From: Acetatifactor sp.
GTDB taxonomy: Bacteria; Bacillota; Clostridia; Lachnospirales; Lachnospiraceae
Direction: 5' to 3'
DNA: 50,026 nucleotides
Assembly: GCA_022511465.1 (NCBI GenBank)
Contig: JAFLRM010000024.1
Span: 1 to 50,026 of the forward strand
Position numbers and translations under genes: made by a program. Positions 8,982 through 18,661 of the stretch are shown here, one piece after another. Below the pieces are notes generated by a model. The model had not been told where the DNA came from and did not search any database. It worked only from the letters and a program-made list of their open reading frames with translations. The stretch's first letter is position 1; every line of letters begins with the position of its first letter.

Positions 8982-10352
8982 TCAAATACCACCGGCAATA
9001 CGCCGCGCAACATAAACGCCGCTGGCCGATGCATGTGAAAGAGAATGAGTTACACCGCTGCCATCGCCAATGATATACAAACCTTTATATTTGGATTCAA
9101 GATGTTCGTCGATATCCACTTCCATGTTGTAGAATTTTACCTCTACACCATAAAGAAGAGTATCATCATTAGCCGTGCCAGGAGCAATTTTATCCAAAGC
9201 ATAAATCATCTCAATGATGCCATCTAAAATACGCTTTGGCAACACAAGGCTCAGATCACCGGGCGTAGCCTTTAACGTAGGTGTAACATTGCTCTCTTCA
9301 ATTCGTTTGGCATTGCTTCTCCTCCCGCGGATCAGGTCGCCAAACCGTTGTACGATCACACCTCCGCCAAGCATATTGGACAATCGGGCGATACTTTCAC
9401 CATAGCCATTGCTATCATTAAACGGCTCGGAAAAATGTTTGGCAACCAACAGAGCAAAATTGGTGTTTTCTGTTTGCTTTTCCTGACCTTCATAGCTATG
9501 TCCATTGACAGTAACGATGCCATTGGTGTTTTCATTGACAACGATGCCATTCGGATTCATACAGAATGTGCGCACTTGATCTTCAAATTTTTCTGTTCGG
9601 TAGACAATCTTGCTCTCGTAAAGCTCGTCCGTTAAATGGGAGAAGATAACAGCGGGAATTTCCACGCGAACACCAATATCCACGCGATTGGATCTTGTAA
9701 GAATATCCAATTCCCGGCAAATATTCTGCATCCATTTGCTTCCACTTCGCCCAACTGAAACGACACACTTGTCACAATCTACATATGTGTCTTTATAGTG
9801 TACGCGATATCCGTTCTCCAGTACTTCCAATCGTTTCACCGGTGTATGGAAATAAAAGTCAATATTCTCTTTCATCTCAGCGTATAGGTTTTCCAGAACA
9901 ATATAGTTTATGTCAGTTCCAAGGTGACGAACAGAAGCATCGAGCAGATTCAACTTATTCTGAATACAAAGTTTTTTTATTTTTGTACCCGCAGTCGAGT
10001 ACATGCGGGTGCCTTCTCCGCCGTGTTCCACATTGATCCGATCAACATATTTCATCAATTCAGTGGCTTGCGCACGGCCAATGTGTTCGTGCAATGTGCC
10101 GCCAAAATCATTGGTAATGTTATATTTTCCGTCAGAAAAAGCCCCTGCACCGCCAAACCCGCTCATAATGGCGCAGGTATCACATTTAATGCAAGTCTTT
10201 ACCTTATCCCCATCAATGGGACAGTGCCTTTTTTCAAGCGGAAAACCCGATTCAAAAACCGCAATTTTCAGCGACGGCTTTTTTTGCATAAGTTCGTAAG
10301 CGGAAAAAATACCCCCGGGACCGGCACCAATAATGATCACGTCATATTTCAT
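8982..10352 (-). CDS. FAD-dependent dehydrogenase (COG2509-like)
   Basis: A 456-residue flavoprotein with an N-terminal Rossmann motif GAGPGGIFSAYEL and an acidic residue at the end of the second strand (AVFESG). A Cys-rich segment (CPIDGDKVKTCIKCDTC) could carry a cofactor or redox cysteines. GFGGAGAFSDGKYN and the C-terminal IIGDGSGVTHSLSHA are typical of the uncharacterized FAD-dependent dehydrogenases related to geranylgeranyl reductase and Rv-type oxidoreductases. The substrate is unknown. The ATG at 10352 has GGAGG 6 bases upstream; the longer in-frame start at 10412 does not. It is cotranscribed with the DUF3877 gene. Confidence 0.85.
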   Translation of the reverse strand: MKYDVIIIGAGPGGIFSAYELMQKKPSLKIAVFESGFPLEKRHCPIDGDKVKTCIKCDTCAIMSGFGGAGAFSDGKYNITNDFGGTLHEHIGRAQATELMKYVDRINVEHGGEGTRMYSTAGTKIKKLCIQNKLNLLDASVRHLGTDINYIVLENLYAEMKENIDFYFHTPVKRLEVLENGYRVHYKDTYVDCDKCVVSVGRSGSKWMQNICRELDILTRSNRVDIGVRVEIPAVIFSHLTDELYESKIVYRTEKFEDQVRTFCMNPNGIVVNENTNGIVTVNGHSYEGQEKQTENTNFALLVAKHFSEPFNDSNGYGESIARLSNMLGGGVIVQRFGDLIRGRRSNAKRIEESNVTPTLKATPGDLSLVLPKRILDGIIEMIYALDKIAPGTANDDTLLYGVEVKFYNMEVDIDEHLESKYKGLYIIGDGSGVTHSLSHASASGVYVARRIAGGI

Positions 10353-10446
10353 AGAGAACCTCCACTCTGTATCTCTTTTAATACTAAATTTATCGTTCAG
10401 AAGATCAGTCAATTTTCCATTTGTTCCTATATGATGTAACGAAAAT

Positions 10447-10476
10447 ATTTTACCATACTTTACGACAATGAAACAA
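10447..10476 (-). promoter_or_regulatory. Putative promoter of the FAD-dehydrogenase operon
   Basis: On the minus strand TTGTTT (10476-10471), an 18-base spacer and TAAAAT (10452-10447) preceded by an extended TGG element. It lies about 95 bases upstream of the start codon. Confidence 0.45.
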
Positions 10477-10497
10477 GGTATTATGTCTTAAAAATGA

Positions 10498-10525
10498 AAT
10501 GGCACTGGTTTTCACCGGTGCCATT
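10498..10525 (-). terminator. Intrinsic terminator of the chemotaxis receptor gene
   Basis: A 12-bp stem (10498-10509 with 10514-10525, one wobble) and a four-base loop. On the minus strand it is followed by TTCATTTTT. It lies 15 bases past the receptor stop codon. Confidence 0.8.
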
Positions 10526-10540
10526 ACGTATGTCATTGAT

Positions 10541-11824
10541 TTAAGAAATCTTAAATTCTCTGATGTACCCTACAAGTTCTTCTGATACATTCACCACTTT
10601 TTTGGTCATTATAGTACATTCATCCACCATATCACGCAGCTTTGCTACATTATCAGAAGTCAGGTTTGCCTGCTCTGCATTTTCTTCTGCAAAGGAAGTC
10701 ATGGAATCAGCGCTGGTTTCGATCAAATCTTTGTGATTGTCCAGAGCAGTTATCTCAGAATCAATACCTTTGATCGCTTCATTTACTTTAATGATTTCTG
10801 AATTCAGTTCTTTAAATATATCAGTCGTTTCATTCACCCTTCTGTTTTGTTCTGTAAAGGCTTCTGAAACACGCTCCGTAATTTTGACACTGACATCCGA
10901 ATTTGCAACTAATTCACTGACAATGCTGTTGATCTGTTCCGCAGATTCCTTTGACTGATCAGCCAATTTTCTAATCTCCTCAGCAACAACAGCAAACCCT
11001 CTTCCATGCTCACCGGCTCTGGCTGCTTCGATGCTCGCATTCAGGGCAAGCAGATTTGTCTGATTCGAAATACCGGATATAATATCGGTGACTGTGCGAA
11101 TCTGTTGCGCGGATTGGTTGGTGCGGTCTGTTTGTTTTCGAACCTCGTCAATAGCCATACCGCTTTCTTTGCTTATGTCGATCAATTCATCCATGATCAG
11201 CCCTGCCTCCTGCTGGCAGCTTCCAACGACCTCTGCACTTTGGGTCAGCGCTTTTATCTTGGTATTGATATTCTCAATTGCCATGCTGATGGAATCAATT
11301 TTGGCTTTCATGTCAAGGACATGATTTTTCTGTGACAAAGTATTATCCGTGATCGTACCTATACTGCCGGAAGTATCTTGCATGGAGCGTTCCATTTCAT
11401 TAAAAGTATTTTCAAATTCTGCAGATACGCTCTCCAAATCATTGGTCGCAGCCTGAATGCCTTTTATGATCTCGGCAAATCCGATAACCGTTGAATTGGC
11501 TGTACGGATCATTTCACCTATTCCGTCATTGCGTTCTGATAACTTTTGAAGCTTCTCAGCCACTTTCTCATTTCTAGGTCCTTGGGCCGTATCTTTCATA
11601 AAAACAGAAAAGATCGGACTTAAAAAGGACCAGAGTATACTCATCATCAGGGCCATAATTGCAACGATGACGATAAATGATAAAATTACAGCACCCAAAA
11701 CACTGATTATATGAAGATCCAATAACACCAATATCGCCAACTGCACAATAAGCAGCGGGGCAAATAGCACAAGGATCATCAATATAATTTTGTTTCTAAC
11801 ATTATTTTTCTTAAGCAGGTCCAT
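10541..11824 (-). CDS. Methyl-accepting chemotaxis protein without a large sensor domain
   Basis: A 427-residue receptor. Two closely spaced hydrophobic segments (about residues 12-34 and 38-70) form a hairpin with almost no extracytoplasmic loop. A long coiled-coil signalling domain follows, with the conserved hairpin tip sequence [20 protein letters not shown] that docks CheA/CheW. It lacks a periplasmic ligand-binding domain, so it would sense a membrane or cytoplasmic signal. It has its own promoter (11884-11856) and terminator (10525-10498), so it is a single-gene unit. No che or flagellar genes are in the window. Confidence 0.9.
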   Translation of the reverse strand: MDLLKKNNVRNKIILMILVLFAPLLIVQLAILVLLDLHIISVLGAVILSFIVIVAIMALMMSILWSFLSPIFSVFMKDTAQGPRNEKVAEKLQKLSERNDGIGEMIRTANSTVIGFAEIIKGIQAATNDLESVSAEFENTFNEMERSMQDTSGSIGTITDNTLSQKNHVLDMKAKIDSISMAIENINTKIKALTQSAEVVGSCQQEAGLIMDELIDISKESGMAIDEVRKQTDRTNQSAQQIRTVTDIISGISNQTNLLALNASIEAARAGEHGRGFAVVAEEIRKLADQSKESAEQINSIVSELVANSDVSVKITERVSEAFTEQNRRVNETTDIFKELNSEIIKVNEAIKGIDSEITALDNHKDLIETSADSMTSFAEENAEQANLTSDNVAKLRDMVDECTIMTKKVVNVSEELVGYIREFKIS

Positions 11825-11855
11825 AAGTATCCCTCCCTTTGCTTTATATTATTTT

Positions 11856-11884
11856 ATTATAGTCCTTTGACTCTTGTTTGTAAA
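11856..11884 (-). promoter_or_regulatory. Promoter of the chemotaxis receptor gene
   Basis: On the minus strand TTTACA (11884-11879), a 17-base spacer and TATAAT (11861-11856). Transcription would begin about 25 bases upstream of the start codon. It is back-to-back with the rightward promoter at 11897-11924. Confidence 0.75.
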
Positions 11885-11896
11885 TAAGTCAGGAAT

Positions 11897-11924
11897 TTGA
11901 TTTTATACCCTAATCTGTTATAAT
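11897..11924 (+). promoter_or_regulatory. Promoter of the GH42 beta-galactosidase gene
   Basis: TTGATT (11897-11902), a 16-base spacer and TATAAT (11919-11924), about 50 bases before the ATG at 11981. I saw no clear operator palindrome next to it. Confidence 0.75.
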
Positions 11925-11980
11925 GAATCCTGACCAGACCATTTTTTAATATATTCTAGGTTAAAAGGAGTATGTAACGT

Positions 11981-14020
11981 ATGGAAAAAAGGATGTTGTT
12001 TCCCCAGGTGGGAGGTTTTTTACACGGTGGCGACTATAATCCGGAGCAGTGGCTGGATCGCCCGGATATTTTGGAAGAAGATATTCGTCTGATGAAAAAG
12101 GCAGGAATCAACTCAGCAACTTTGGGAGTTTTTTCCTGGTCAGTCTATGAACCGACAGAGGGAGATTTTCATTTTGAGTGGCTGGAAGAGATCATGGACA
12201 AGCTCTATGAAAATGGCATATACACCATACTTGCCACTCCCTCAGGAGCCCGTCCTGCATGGCTGGATGCTGCCTATCCGGAGGCTATGCGGGTCAGCAG
12301 CCGCAATGTCAGGGACCATCATGGCGGACGTCATAATCACTGCATGAGTTCCCCTAAATATCGGGAAAAGGTGACCATCATCGACCGTAAGCTGGCAGAG
12401 CGTTTTGGCAAGCATCCGGGGCTGTTGATGTGGCATATTTCCAACGAACTCGGCGGCGAGTGTTATTGTCCGATCTGTGCAAAGCGTTTTCAAGATTATC
12501 TGGCTGACAAATTTGACCACGATATTCAGAAGCTGAACCATGCCTGGTGGACCACATTCTGGAGCCATCGCTATAACAGTTTTGATCAGATTGAGCCTCC
12601 CTTTGATCATGGAGAGAGAAGCATCATGGGGTTGGATCTGGAATGGAAGCGGTTCACCACATGGAGCATGAATGACTTTATGAAAACCGAAATTGCCGTG
12701 TTAAAAGAGGTCACACCACAGATACCGGTCACCACGAATTTCATGGAACTGTATTATGAGCTGGATTATCGAAAGATGGCAGGAGAACTGGATGTGATCT
12801 CCTGGGACAGCTACCCCGGTTTTCACAATGATCGGGAAGCCTTGGAAGAGACCATGCTGCGAACAGCTTTCCATCATGCAGTGATGCGTTCCATGAAGCG
12901 GGAAAAGCCTTTTATGCTGATGGAAAGTACACCCAGCCTGGTGAACTGGCAGCCTTTTAACAAGCTAAAACGCCCCGGAGTACATAAGTTGGCTTCCCTG
13001 CAGGCAGTAGCATCCGGTTCGGATACGGTACAGTATTTCCAGTGGAGAAAGGGAAGAGGTTCTTCTGAGCAGTTCCACGGTGCGGTGGTAGGTCATGATG
13101 GCACAGAGAATACCAGAGTGTTCCGTGAGGTATCGGAAGTGGGAACTCTTCTCAAGAAGATTGCACCCGTGGCAGGAAGTCTGGTGAAGGCGGAGGCAGC
13201 TTTGTTGTTTGATTGGGATAACAGATGGGCTGTTAATGATGCCAGCGCATTGAGCAATGAAACAAAGCGGTATGATAATACTTGTATCAATATCTGGCAA
13301 GAATTCCGCAAGCTGGGTGTAGAGATGGATGTAGTGCCTTCCGATGCAGATTTGTCACAATACCGTGTAGTAGTGGCTCCTATGCTGTACATGCTGCAGC
13401 CGGAAACGGCAGATAATTTAAAGGCCTTTGTGCAGGATGGCGGGCAATTGTTGGCCACTTATTTTACGGGCTATGTAGATAGCGACCAGCTTTGCTACTT
13501 GGGAGGTTTTCCGGGAGACGGACTGACAGAGTTATTCGGCATTGTCAGCGAAGAGATAGACACCCTGTATCCTACAGACCGCAATCATATCCGTTTTGAA
13601 GACGGAACAGAATGGGAAGTGAAGGATTACGCGGAGGTGCTGCAGGTTAAGGATGCCCATGTGTTGGCCTCCTATATGGAGGACTTTTACCAGGGAACGG
13701 CAGCGGTTACATGTAAGGAGTTTCCTACGGATGACAAATGCGGCAGGGCCTACTATGTGGCAGCCAGAAGCAGTGCGGATCAGATGCGTTCCTTATTTTT
13801 AAAAATGCTGCAGGATGCAGGGCTTTCCGTGAAGGAATTGCCGCCGTCTGTGGACTACAGCACCAGAATTGGGGAAGACGGTATATACGATTTTTATATG
13901 AACTATGGAACATCACCTGTTAAGGTCTCGGGCGTGGCAGGAACAGACCTGATAACCGGCGGCTCTGTGCAGGGTGAGTTGGAACTGGAAACATATGGGG
14001 TTGCAGTTATAAAGCATTAG
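11981..14020 (+). CDS. GH42 beta-galactosidase
   Basis: A 679-residue cytoplasmic glycoside hydrolase of family 42 that releases terminal beta-galactose, typically from short galacto-oligosaccharides. The TIM-barrel acid/base is E156 in WHISNELGG and the nucleophile is E315 in MLMESTPS. The zinc cluster cysteines of the family are present (C121, C161, C163, C166). A trimerization domain follows from about residue 390 (AAL LFDWDN region), then a small C-terminal beta domain. There is no signal peptide. AAGGAG lies 10 bases before the ATG. It is followed by a MATE exporter. Together with the GH53 galactanase at 38.6-40.5 kb it would complete galactan breakdown. Confidence 0.94.
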   Translation: MEKRMLFPQVGGFLHGGDYNPEQWLDRPDILEEDIRLMKKAGINSATLGVFSWSVYEPTEGDFHFEWLEEIMDKLYENGIYTILATPSGARPAWLDAAYPEAMRVSSRNVRDHHGGRHNHCMSSPKYREKVTIIDRKLAERFGKHPGLLMWHISNELGGECYCPICAKRFQDYLADKFDHDIQKLNHAWWTTFWSHRYNSFDQIEPPFDHGERSIMGLDLEWKRFTTWSMNDFMKTEIAVLKEVTPQIPVTTNFMELYYELDYRKMAGELDVISWDSYPGFHNDREALEETMLRTAFHHAVMRSMKREKPFMLMESTPSLVNWQPFNKLKRPGVHKLASLQAVASGSDTVQYFQWRKGRGSSEQFHGAVVGHDGTENTRVFREVSEVGTLLKKIAPVAGSLVKAEAALLFDWDNRWAVNDASALSNETKRYDNTCINIWQEFRKLGVEMDVVPSDADLSQYRVVVAPMLYMLQPETADNLKAFVQDGGQLLATYFTGYVDSDQLCYLGGFPGDGLTELFGIVSEEIDTLYPTDRNHIRFEDGTEWEVKDYAEVLQVKDAHVLASYMEDFYQGTAAVTCKEFPTDDKCGRAYYVAARSSADQMRSLFLKMLQDAGLSVKELPPSVDYSTRIGEDGIYDFYMNYGTSPVKVSGVAGTDLITGGSVQGELELETYGVAVIKH

Positions 14021-14051
14021 TCAAGAATTTGTGAGGTATTGTATCGTTTCT

Positions 14052-15395
14052 ATGGAGAAGAATCTAACCACCGGTAACGTATTTAAGACGATCGTGACAT
14101 TTTCGCTGCCATACCTGCTCTCCTACTTTTTGCAGACAATGTATGGCATGGCAGATCTGTTTATTATTGGACAATTTAATACGGTGGAAAGCACGACAGC
14201 CGTATCTATTGGCAGCCAGGTGATGCATATGCTCACGGTCATGCTTGTAGGGCTGGCGATGGGCTCCACCGTTATGATCGGACGGGCCGTTGGTGCAGAC
14301 CGCAGATCGGAGGTCTCCAAGGCCATCGGAAATACTGTAACATTGTTTATGGCGCTGTCTGTTGTTCTCGCCGTTACTCTGCTTCTGCTTGTAAAGCCCA
14401 TTGTTTCCATAATGCTGACCCCTGCGGAGGCTGTCTTAGGCACAATAGAATACTTGACGATCTGCTTCATCGGTATTCCCTGTATCACTGCCTACAATGT
14501 TATCAGTTCCATTTTCCGTGGAATGGGCGACTCCAAAAGCCCTATGTATTTTGTTGCCATTGCCTGCGTGGCCAACATTGGCTTGGATTATTTGTTTATT
14601 GGGGCCATGCGCATGGGACCGACAGGGGCGGCACTCGGGACAACTCTGTCCCAGACGATCAGCGTGATCGTGTCTTTGACGGTTATTCTCCGAAAGAAAA
14701 CAGGTATTGTCATCACCAGACAGAACTTCCGGCCCCATCCGACAACGATGAAAGGATTATTGACAGTGGGTGTGCCGGTTGCCTTGCAGGATGGTTTTAT
14801 TCAAATTTCTTTTTTGGTCATTACAGCCATTGCGAACCAAAGAGGGTTAAGCGATGCGGCTGCTGTGGGAATTGTTGAAAAAGTGATCGGTATCTTGTTC
14901 CTTGTGCCATCGTCCATGCTTTCGGCTGTATCTGCACTGTGTGCACAAAATATGGGGGCCGGTCACCATGACCGCGCAAAACTGACTTTAAAATATGCCA
15001 TCACCATCGCTGTCAGCTTTGGCCTGTTTTCCGCATTTCTAATGCTGTTTGCAGCAGAGCCTGTGGTGAGTCTGTTTGTAAAGGGTCAGGATACAGAAGT
15101 GATCCGCGCAGGCGGACAGTATCTGCGCGGATATGTATGGGACTGTGTTCTGGCCGGCATCCATTTCTGTTTCAGCGGGTATTTCTGTGCGTACGGCCGG
15201 TCAGGCATTTCTTTCCTACATAATTGCATTTCCATCTGCTTCGCCCGGATCCCGTTGGCCTGGTTAGCATCAAAAATGTTTGCGGATACCCTTATGCCCA
15301 TGGGACTGGCGACCGCGATCGGATCAGGTGTGTCTGTTGTCGTCTGTTGCGTCGCTTATTTTTTCCTAAACAGGCGCACCGCTCCCGTAAGATAA
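14052..15395 (+). CDS. MATE family efflux transporter
   Basis: A 447-residue, roughly 12-helix antiporter of the MATE (NorM/DinF) family, which exports cationic drugs or metabolites using a Na+ or H+ gradient. The two six-helix halves are visible; typical motifs are YGMADLFIIGQF and NVISSIFRGMGDSKSP. I chose the ATG at 14052 because family members begin with a short M-x-TTGN leader; a GTG at 14031 is an alternative and neither has a strong ribosome site. It lies 31 bases after the GH42 gene and is probably cotranscribed. Its 3' end overlaps the convergent DUF4405 gene by 40 bases. Confidence 0.9.
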   Translation: MEKNLTTGNVFKTIVTFSLPYLLSYFLQTMYGMADLFIIGQFNTVESTTAVSIGSQVMHMLTVMLVGLAMGSTVMIGRAVGADRRSEVSKAIGNTVTLFMALSVVLAVTLLLLVKPIVSIMLTPAEAVLGTIEYLTICFIGIPCITAYNVISSIFRGMGDSKSPMYFVAIACVANIGLDYLFIGAMRMGPTGAALGTTLSQTISVIVSLTVILRKKTGIVITRQNFRPHPTTMKGLLTVGVPVALQDGFIQISFLVITAIANQRGLSDAAAVGIVEKVIGILFLVPSSMLSAVSALCAQNMGAGHHDRAKLTLKYAITIAVSFGLFSAFLMLFAAEPVVSLFVKGQDTEVIRAGGQYLRGYVWDCVLAGIHFCFSGYFCAYGRSGISFLHNCISICFARIPLAWLASKMFADTLMPMGLATAIGSGVSVVVCCVAYFFLNRRTAPVR

Positions 15396-16027
15396 TGCCC
15401 GACAACCACAAACAGCGCCATTACCGCTATGTAGTCAAGCAGAAAAAGAATCAACGGCTCTTCATAATCAAAAAATACAAACTGAATTTTTAGAAGCATA
15501 TAACTTCCAATCTCCCGTTTGATAAAGGCATATACACCGTAAACAGCAAGCAGCAGTCCGACCGCCCGAACGATCCATGCCCGGATGACAGGCGGCTTCT
15601 TCCACATTCTTTTGGTCATGCCTATCATCATGTTCCAATGCAGGCCTAGGTGAAGAGAGAGAAAAGCAAATCCCCAATATGCTGACAGCATATGCAGCGT
15701 TCTTGCCCACGACTGTCCTCCGGTAATCGGCAAAAGGCTAAGCGCGTGGTGGGAGAGAACAACGCCGCTTATCATGGAGCCGAGCATCGAGGCTAACGCC
15801 AAAACCACCAACACGGTTTGTAAAATACGAAACGGTGTGTATTTTCCTTTGAACAGACTTCGAGTCCATTTACTGTTCAGAACATGGTGCAGAATAAACA
15901 GCACAAACATCCCAATGCCGAGCCATTCGTGTATTACTTCTCCGACCAGGCTGTACGCCATCAGAAGGAGCAGCACCGCCGTCATCAAAATATCTATGAC
16001 AATTTTAACGATTTGTTTTGGTTTCAT
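15356..16027 (-). CDS. DUF4405 membrane protein (cytochrome b561-like)
   Basis: A 223-residue membrane protein with about five helices and membrane-embedded histidines (HEWLGIGMF, ILHHVLN, LSHHALS, LHLGLHWN). These are the hallmarks of the DUF4405 family, related to heme-b-binding cytochrome b561 or FdnI-type subunits. Electron transfer through the membrane is therefore plausible but unproven. It starts 3 bases after the flavodoxin lipoprotein stop without its own clear ribosome site, suggesting translational coupling. The stop lies inside the 3' end of the convergent MATE gene. Confidence 0.85.
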   Translation of the reverse strand: MKPKQIVKIVIDILMTAVLLLLMAYSLVGEVIHEWLGIGMFVLFILHHVLNSKWTRSLFKGKYTPFRILQTVLVVLALASMLGSMISGVVLSHHALSLLPITGGQSWARTLHMLSAYWGFAFLSLHLGLHWNMMIGMTKRMWKKPPVIRAWIVRAVGLLLAVYGVYAFIKREIGSYMLLKIQFVFFDYEEPLILFLLDYIAVMALFVVVGHYLTGAVRLFRKK

Positions 16028-16030
16028 TTT

Positions 16031-16789
16031 TTATTTGAAAATCACTGAATTATTGATCCATATCTCTATATCGGACTGTGCCGATGACGCACTGGAGCCC
16101 CTCACAGAAAGACCATCCAGCAGTATTGCATCAGGGCAAAGCTCTGCGATGGCTCTCTCACTGCTGCCCATGTGGCTCCCTTCGTGGGTACAAAGAGGCA
16201 GTATGGTTTTTCCTGAGAAATCATATTCCTCTAAGAAAGTGAACAGAGGCTGCGGCAGAGTTCCCCACCAGTTAGGGTAGATCAGCACAATGGTATCGTA
16301 TTGATCCATGTTTTCCACATGGGAGGCAAGCGCCGGACGGGCGTTATCCGCCTGTTCGTCTGAAGCCACATTGGTAGTTTTCCGATAATCGGACGGGTAA
16401 GTCTCCTCTGTCTGAATCAAAAACAGATCTCCGCCGGTTGCTTCCTGAGCCATTCTTGCGAGATACTCAGCATTACCCACAAACTCTCCGTCCTCTACAG
16501 TGAGGCTGGCAGATGTGACAGCATCTACACCATCTTCCCAGACGGTATTGCCCACGCGGGAAAAGTATGCCACCAAGATATTGCTGCCCTGTACATCTTC
16601 ATTTTCGGATGCCGGTTTAGTGCCCCCTTCATCTCGTACATTACTACTCCCCGCAGAAGAATCCAAAGTGTCAGTTGTCGAAGAATTGGGCTGATTCTGC
16701 TGTGAAATACCATTGTTATTCTCGTTGCCACACGCTGTCATGGAAATAATCATAGCAAATATCAACGCTATTGCAAATATTTTTTTCAT
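16031..16789 (-). CDS. Flavodoxin-domain lipoprotein
   Basis: A 252-residue protein with a lipoprotein signal peptide (hydrophobic residues 5-17, lipobox MTAC with Cys at about 20). A Ser/Thr/Asn-rich linker leads into a flavodoxin domain with the FMN-binding region NILVAYFSRVGNT and the family blocks YPNWWGTLPQP and PLCTHEGSHMG (Flavodoxin_4 type). A surface-tethered flavodoxin would shuttle electrons outside the membrane, perhaps with the DUF4405 protein encoded 3 bases downstream. It follows the SDR gene in the same direction. Confidence 0.9.
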   Translation of the reverse strand: MKKIFAIALIFAMIISMTACGNENNNGISQQNQPNSSTTDTLDSSAGSSNVRDEGGTKPASENEDVQGSNILVAYFSRVGNTVWEDGVDAVTSASLTVEDGEFVGNAEYLARMAQEATGGDLFLIQTEETYPSDYRKTTNVASDEQADNARPALASHVENMDQYDTIVLIYPNWWGTLPQPLFTFLEEYDFSGKTILPLCTHEGSHMGSSERAIAELCPDAILLDGLSVRGSSASSAQSDIEIWINNSVIFK

Positions 16790-16814
16790 AGACTTGTGTT
16801 CCTTTTCTATAACT

Positions 16815-17642
16815 TTACTCTATGATATCTGTAGACGCAGCTGTGTCGGTCTGGGTCTTATAAGCAGCAACACGTTCCTCCAGACGTTCTATTGTAGCTT
16901 TCAGCGCATGGGAACCAAGTACCATGTGCAGCGGTGTGTCCGGCTTATCCACGCTCTCAATGATGCGGGCGGCCATTTTAGCCGGATCGCCAGGTGCCAA
17001 ACCTTTGGATGGATCAAGCATATTCAGGAAACCGTGCACGTGGTCATACTCCGGAGTCAGATTGGCAACCTTAGCGCTGCCATAGCGGAACTCCGTACGG
17101 GCTCCGCCCGGCTCCACGATAGTCATCTTGATATTATACTTTGCAACCTCCTGTGCCACAGACTCACAGAAACCCTCAATGCCGAACTTTGTGGCATGAT
17201 ACATGGAATTAGCTGCAAAAGCTACCTGCCCGCCGTAGGAAGAGATCTGAATGATATTGCCACTCTCCTGCTTGCGCAGATAAGGAAGAGCGGAGCGAAT
17301 CAGTGCGATGGATCCGGTGAGATTGGTGGCGATGATGTGATCCACTTCCGCATCTGTCAACTCTTCCGCCGCGCCAAACAGACCATAACCCGCATTGGAA
17401 ACGATCACATCAATTTTGTTGTGTTCCTTAAAGGCTGCATCCACGGTGGCATGAACCGCCGGAACATCGGTAACATCCAAAATTCGACAGTCAAAGGTTA
17501 CAGGATATTTAGCGATCAAATCTTTGACCTTTTTCATATCTCTGACCGTACCAATTACCGTATCGCCGCTCTCCAAAAGCTGCTTTGTCATCTCATAACC
17601 GAAACCACTGGATACACCGGTAATCAACCATGTTTTACTCAT
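16815..17642 (-). CDS. Short-chain dehydrogenase/reductase
   Basis: A 275-residue classical SDR, NAD(P)H-dependent. The cofactor motif is TGVSSGFG (8-15), NAG is at 83-85 and the catalytic Ser-Tyr-Lys set is S134/S135, Y148 and K152. Arg34 at the end of the second strand favours NADPH (inference). The ATG at 17642 has GGAGG 8 bases upstream. It sits between the CMD-family gene and the flavodoxin lipoprotein in a leftward redox operon. The substrate is unknown. Confidence 0.92.
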   Translation of the reverse strand: MSKTWLITGVSSGFGYEMTKQLLESGDTVIGTVRDMKKVKDLIAKYPVTFDCRILDVTDVPAVHATVDAAFKEHNKIDVIVSNAGYGLFGAAEELTDAEVDHIIATNLTGSIALIRSALPYLRKQESGNIIQISSYGGQVAFAANSMYHATKFGIEGFCESVAQEVAKYNIKMTIVEPGGARTEFRYGSAKVANLTPEYDHVHGFLNMLDPSKGLAPGDPAKMAARIIESVDKPDTPLHMVLGSHALKATIERLEERVAAYKTQTDTAASTDIIE

Positions 17643-17676
17643 AATAATTTCCTCCATTCTTTTTTATATTGCTAAT

Positions 17677-18441
17677 TTATTCAGCTGCCTTGTTAACGCA
17701 AGTTAATGCGTTCAAGCTACGCGGATAACCGATAAAGGGCAGGCAATGGGAAATGATCTTTATTAAAAACATTTTGTCATTACCATTACGCATATTCGCT
17801 GCGGCGTGGCTGGTAAGCTGAGGCTCGCAACCGCCCTGAGCTGCAAGGAAACAAAACGTAATCAGTTCCCGCTCCGCATAATTCAAACCTTTGCGGGTGT
17901 AGTAATCTCCGAAGCAGTTATCAGCCAGCCACAGGTTGATGTGACGACTCTCTTTCGGACCGGACTGCCAAAAGTCCCTCATTCCCTCACCAAAGATATC
18001 CACCTGTGCCTGAGTACCGGCTTCCCGGCGGTTCTCTGTGGTGGTTGTGGCCTGACCTTCCAGCGGAAGTGAAATCCCTCGGCTTTCCAAAAATTCGTTT
18101 ACTGCTTTCAGGAAGGGAAATACCCGTCCTATTCCTAAGTAGGCCACTGCCTGATAGGTGATCTCCTTGATCTCCACCGGCGTTACACCGAAGTTCATGG
18201 CAGCGGGAAGCATGGCCCCAAACTCGTCAATACCCTGACAGCCTAAGAGTGTCGCCAGAAGTGCCATGTGACGGGTTCTGCCGTCCACTTCCTTGCCTCC
18301 GATGTCCGGCATATTGATCACTTCATCAAAAGCAAAGTTGTCAAAACGCTCGATGAACTCCGGATCGGTCTCCAAAAATTTAGAGACATAACCGGGGAAC
18401 ATTTTTTCATGATACTGTTTGGAAAATTCTGAAATTGCCAT
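17677..18441 (-). CDS. Carboxymuconolactone decarboxylase family protein
   Basis: A 254-residue, two-domain member of the CMD/AhpD-like superfamily. The first CMD repeat is around residues 50-125 (GAMLPAAMNFGVTPVEIKEI) and the second around 185-245 (RELITFCFLAAQGGCEPQL). Only a single cysteine is visible in the second domain (GGCEPQ), so it lacks the CxxC of true AhpD peroxidase partners. Such proteins often accompany SDR and aldo/keto reductases in Clostridia. AAGGAG lies 9 bases before the ATG. The gene opens the second part of the redox island, after the hairpin at 18609-18646. Confidence 0.88.
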   Translation of the reverse strand: MAISEFSKQYHEKMFPGYVSKFLETDPEFIERFDNFAFDEVINMPDIGGKEVDGRTRHMALLATLLGCQGIDEFGAMLPAAMNFGVTPVEIKEITYQAVAYLGIGRVFPFLKAVNEFLESRGISLPLEGQATTTTENRREAGTQAQVDIFGEGMRDFWQSGPKESRHINLWLADNCFGDYYTRKGLNYAERELITFCFLAAQGGCEPQLTSHAAANMRNGNDKMFLIKIISHCLPFIGYPRSLNALTCVNKAAE

Positions 18442-18608
18442 ATTTTTATGCTCCTTTTTTATTAGTTTTCTTTTTAATCTCACTAAAATATGGATTCATA
18501 CTTTGTACCTCCCAACTTTTTATGCCTTTATTATAATAAGGGCAAACTCCATCAGCAATTTGTATTTCGCCGTTTTCGTATAAGTTTTGCTTATGACATT
18601 CCAAAAGA

Positions 18609-18646
18609 AAATGCCTGCACCCATGATTTTACGGATACAGGCATTT
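18609..18646 (-). terminator. Terminator after the short LysR gene
   Basis: A 9-bp perfect stem (18609-18617 with 18638-18646) with a 20-base loop, followed on the minus strand by TTTTCTTTTGG. It separates the first redox transcript (NTF2-AKR-flavodoxin-short LysR) from the CMD-SDR transcript. Confidence 0.6.
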
Positions 18647-18661
18647 ACTAACTGTTTTATT

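Noticed and set aside
16713..17675. A 320-codon open frame on the plus strand
   Set aside because: It lies antisense to the well-supported SDR gene, has no family signature and no ribosome site; it mirrors the codon pattern of the real gene.
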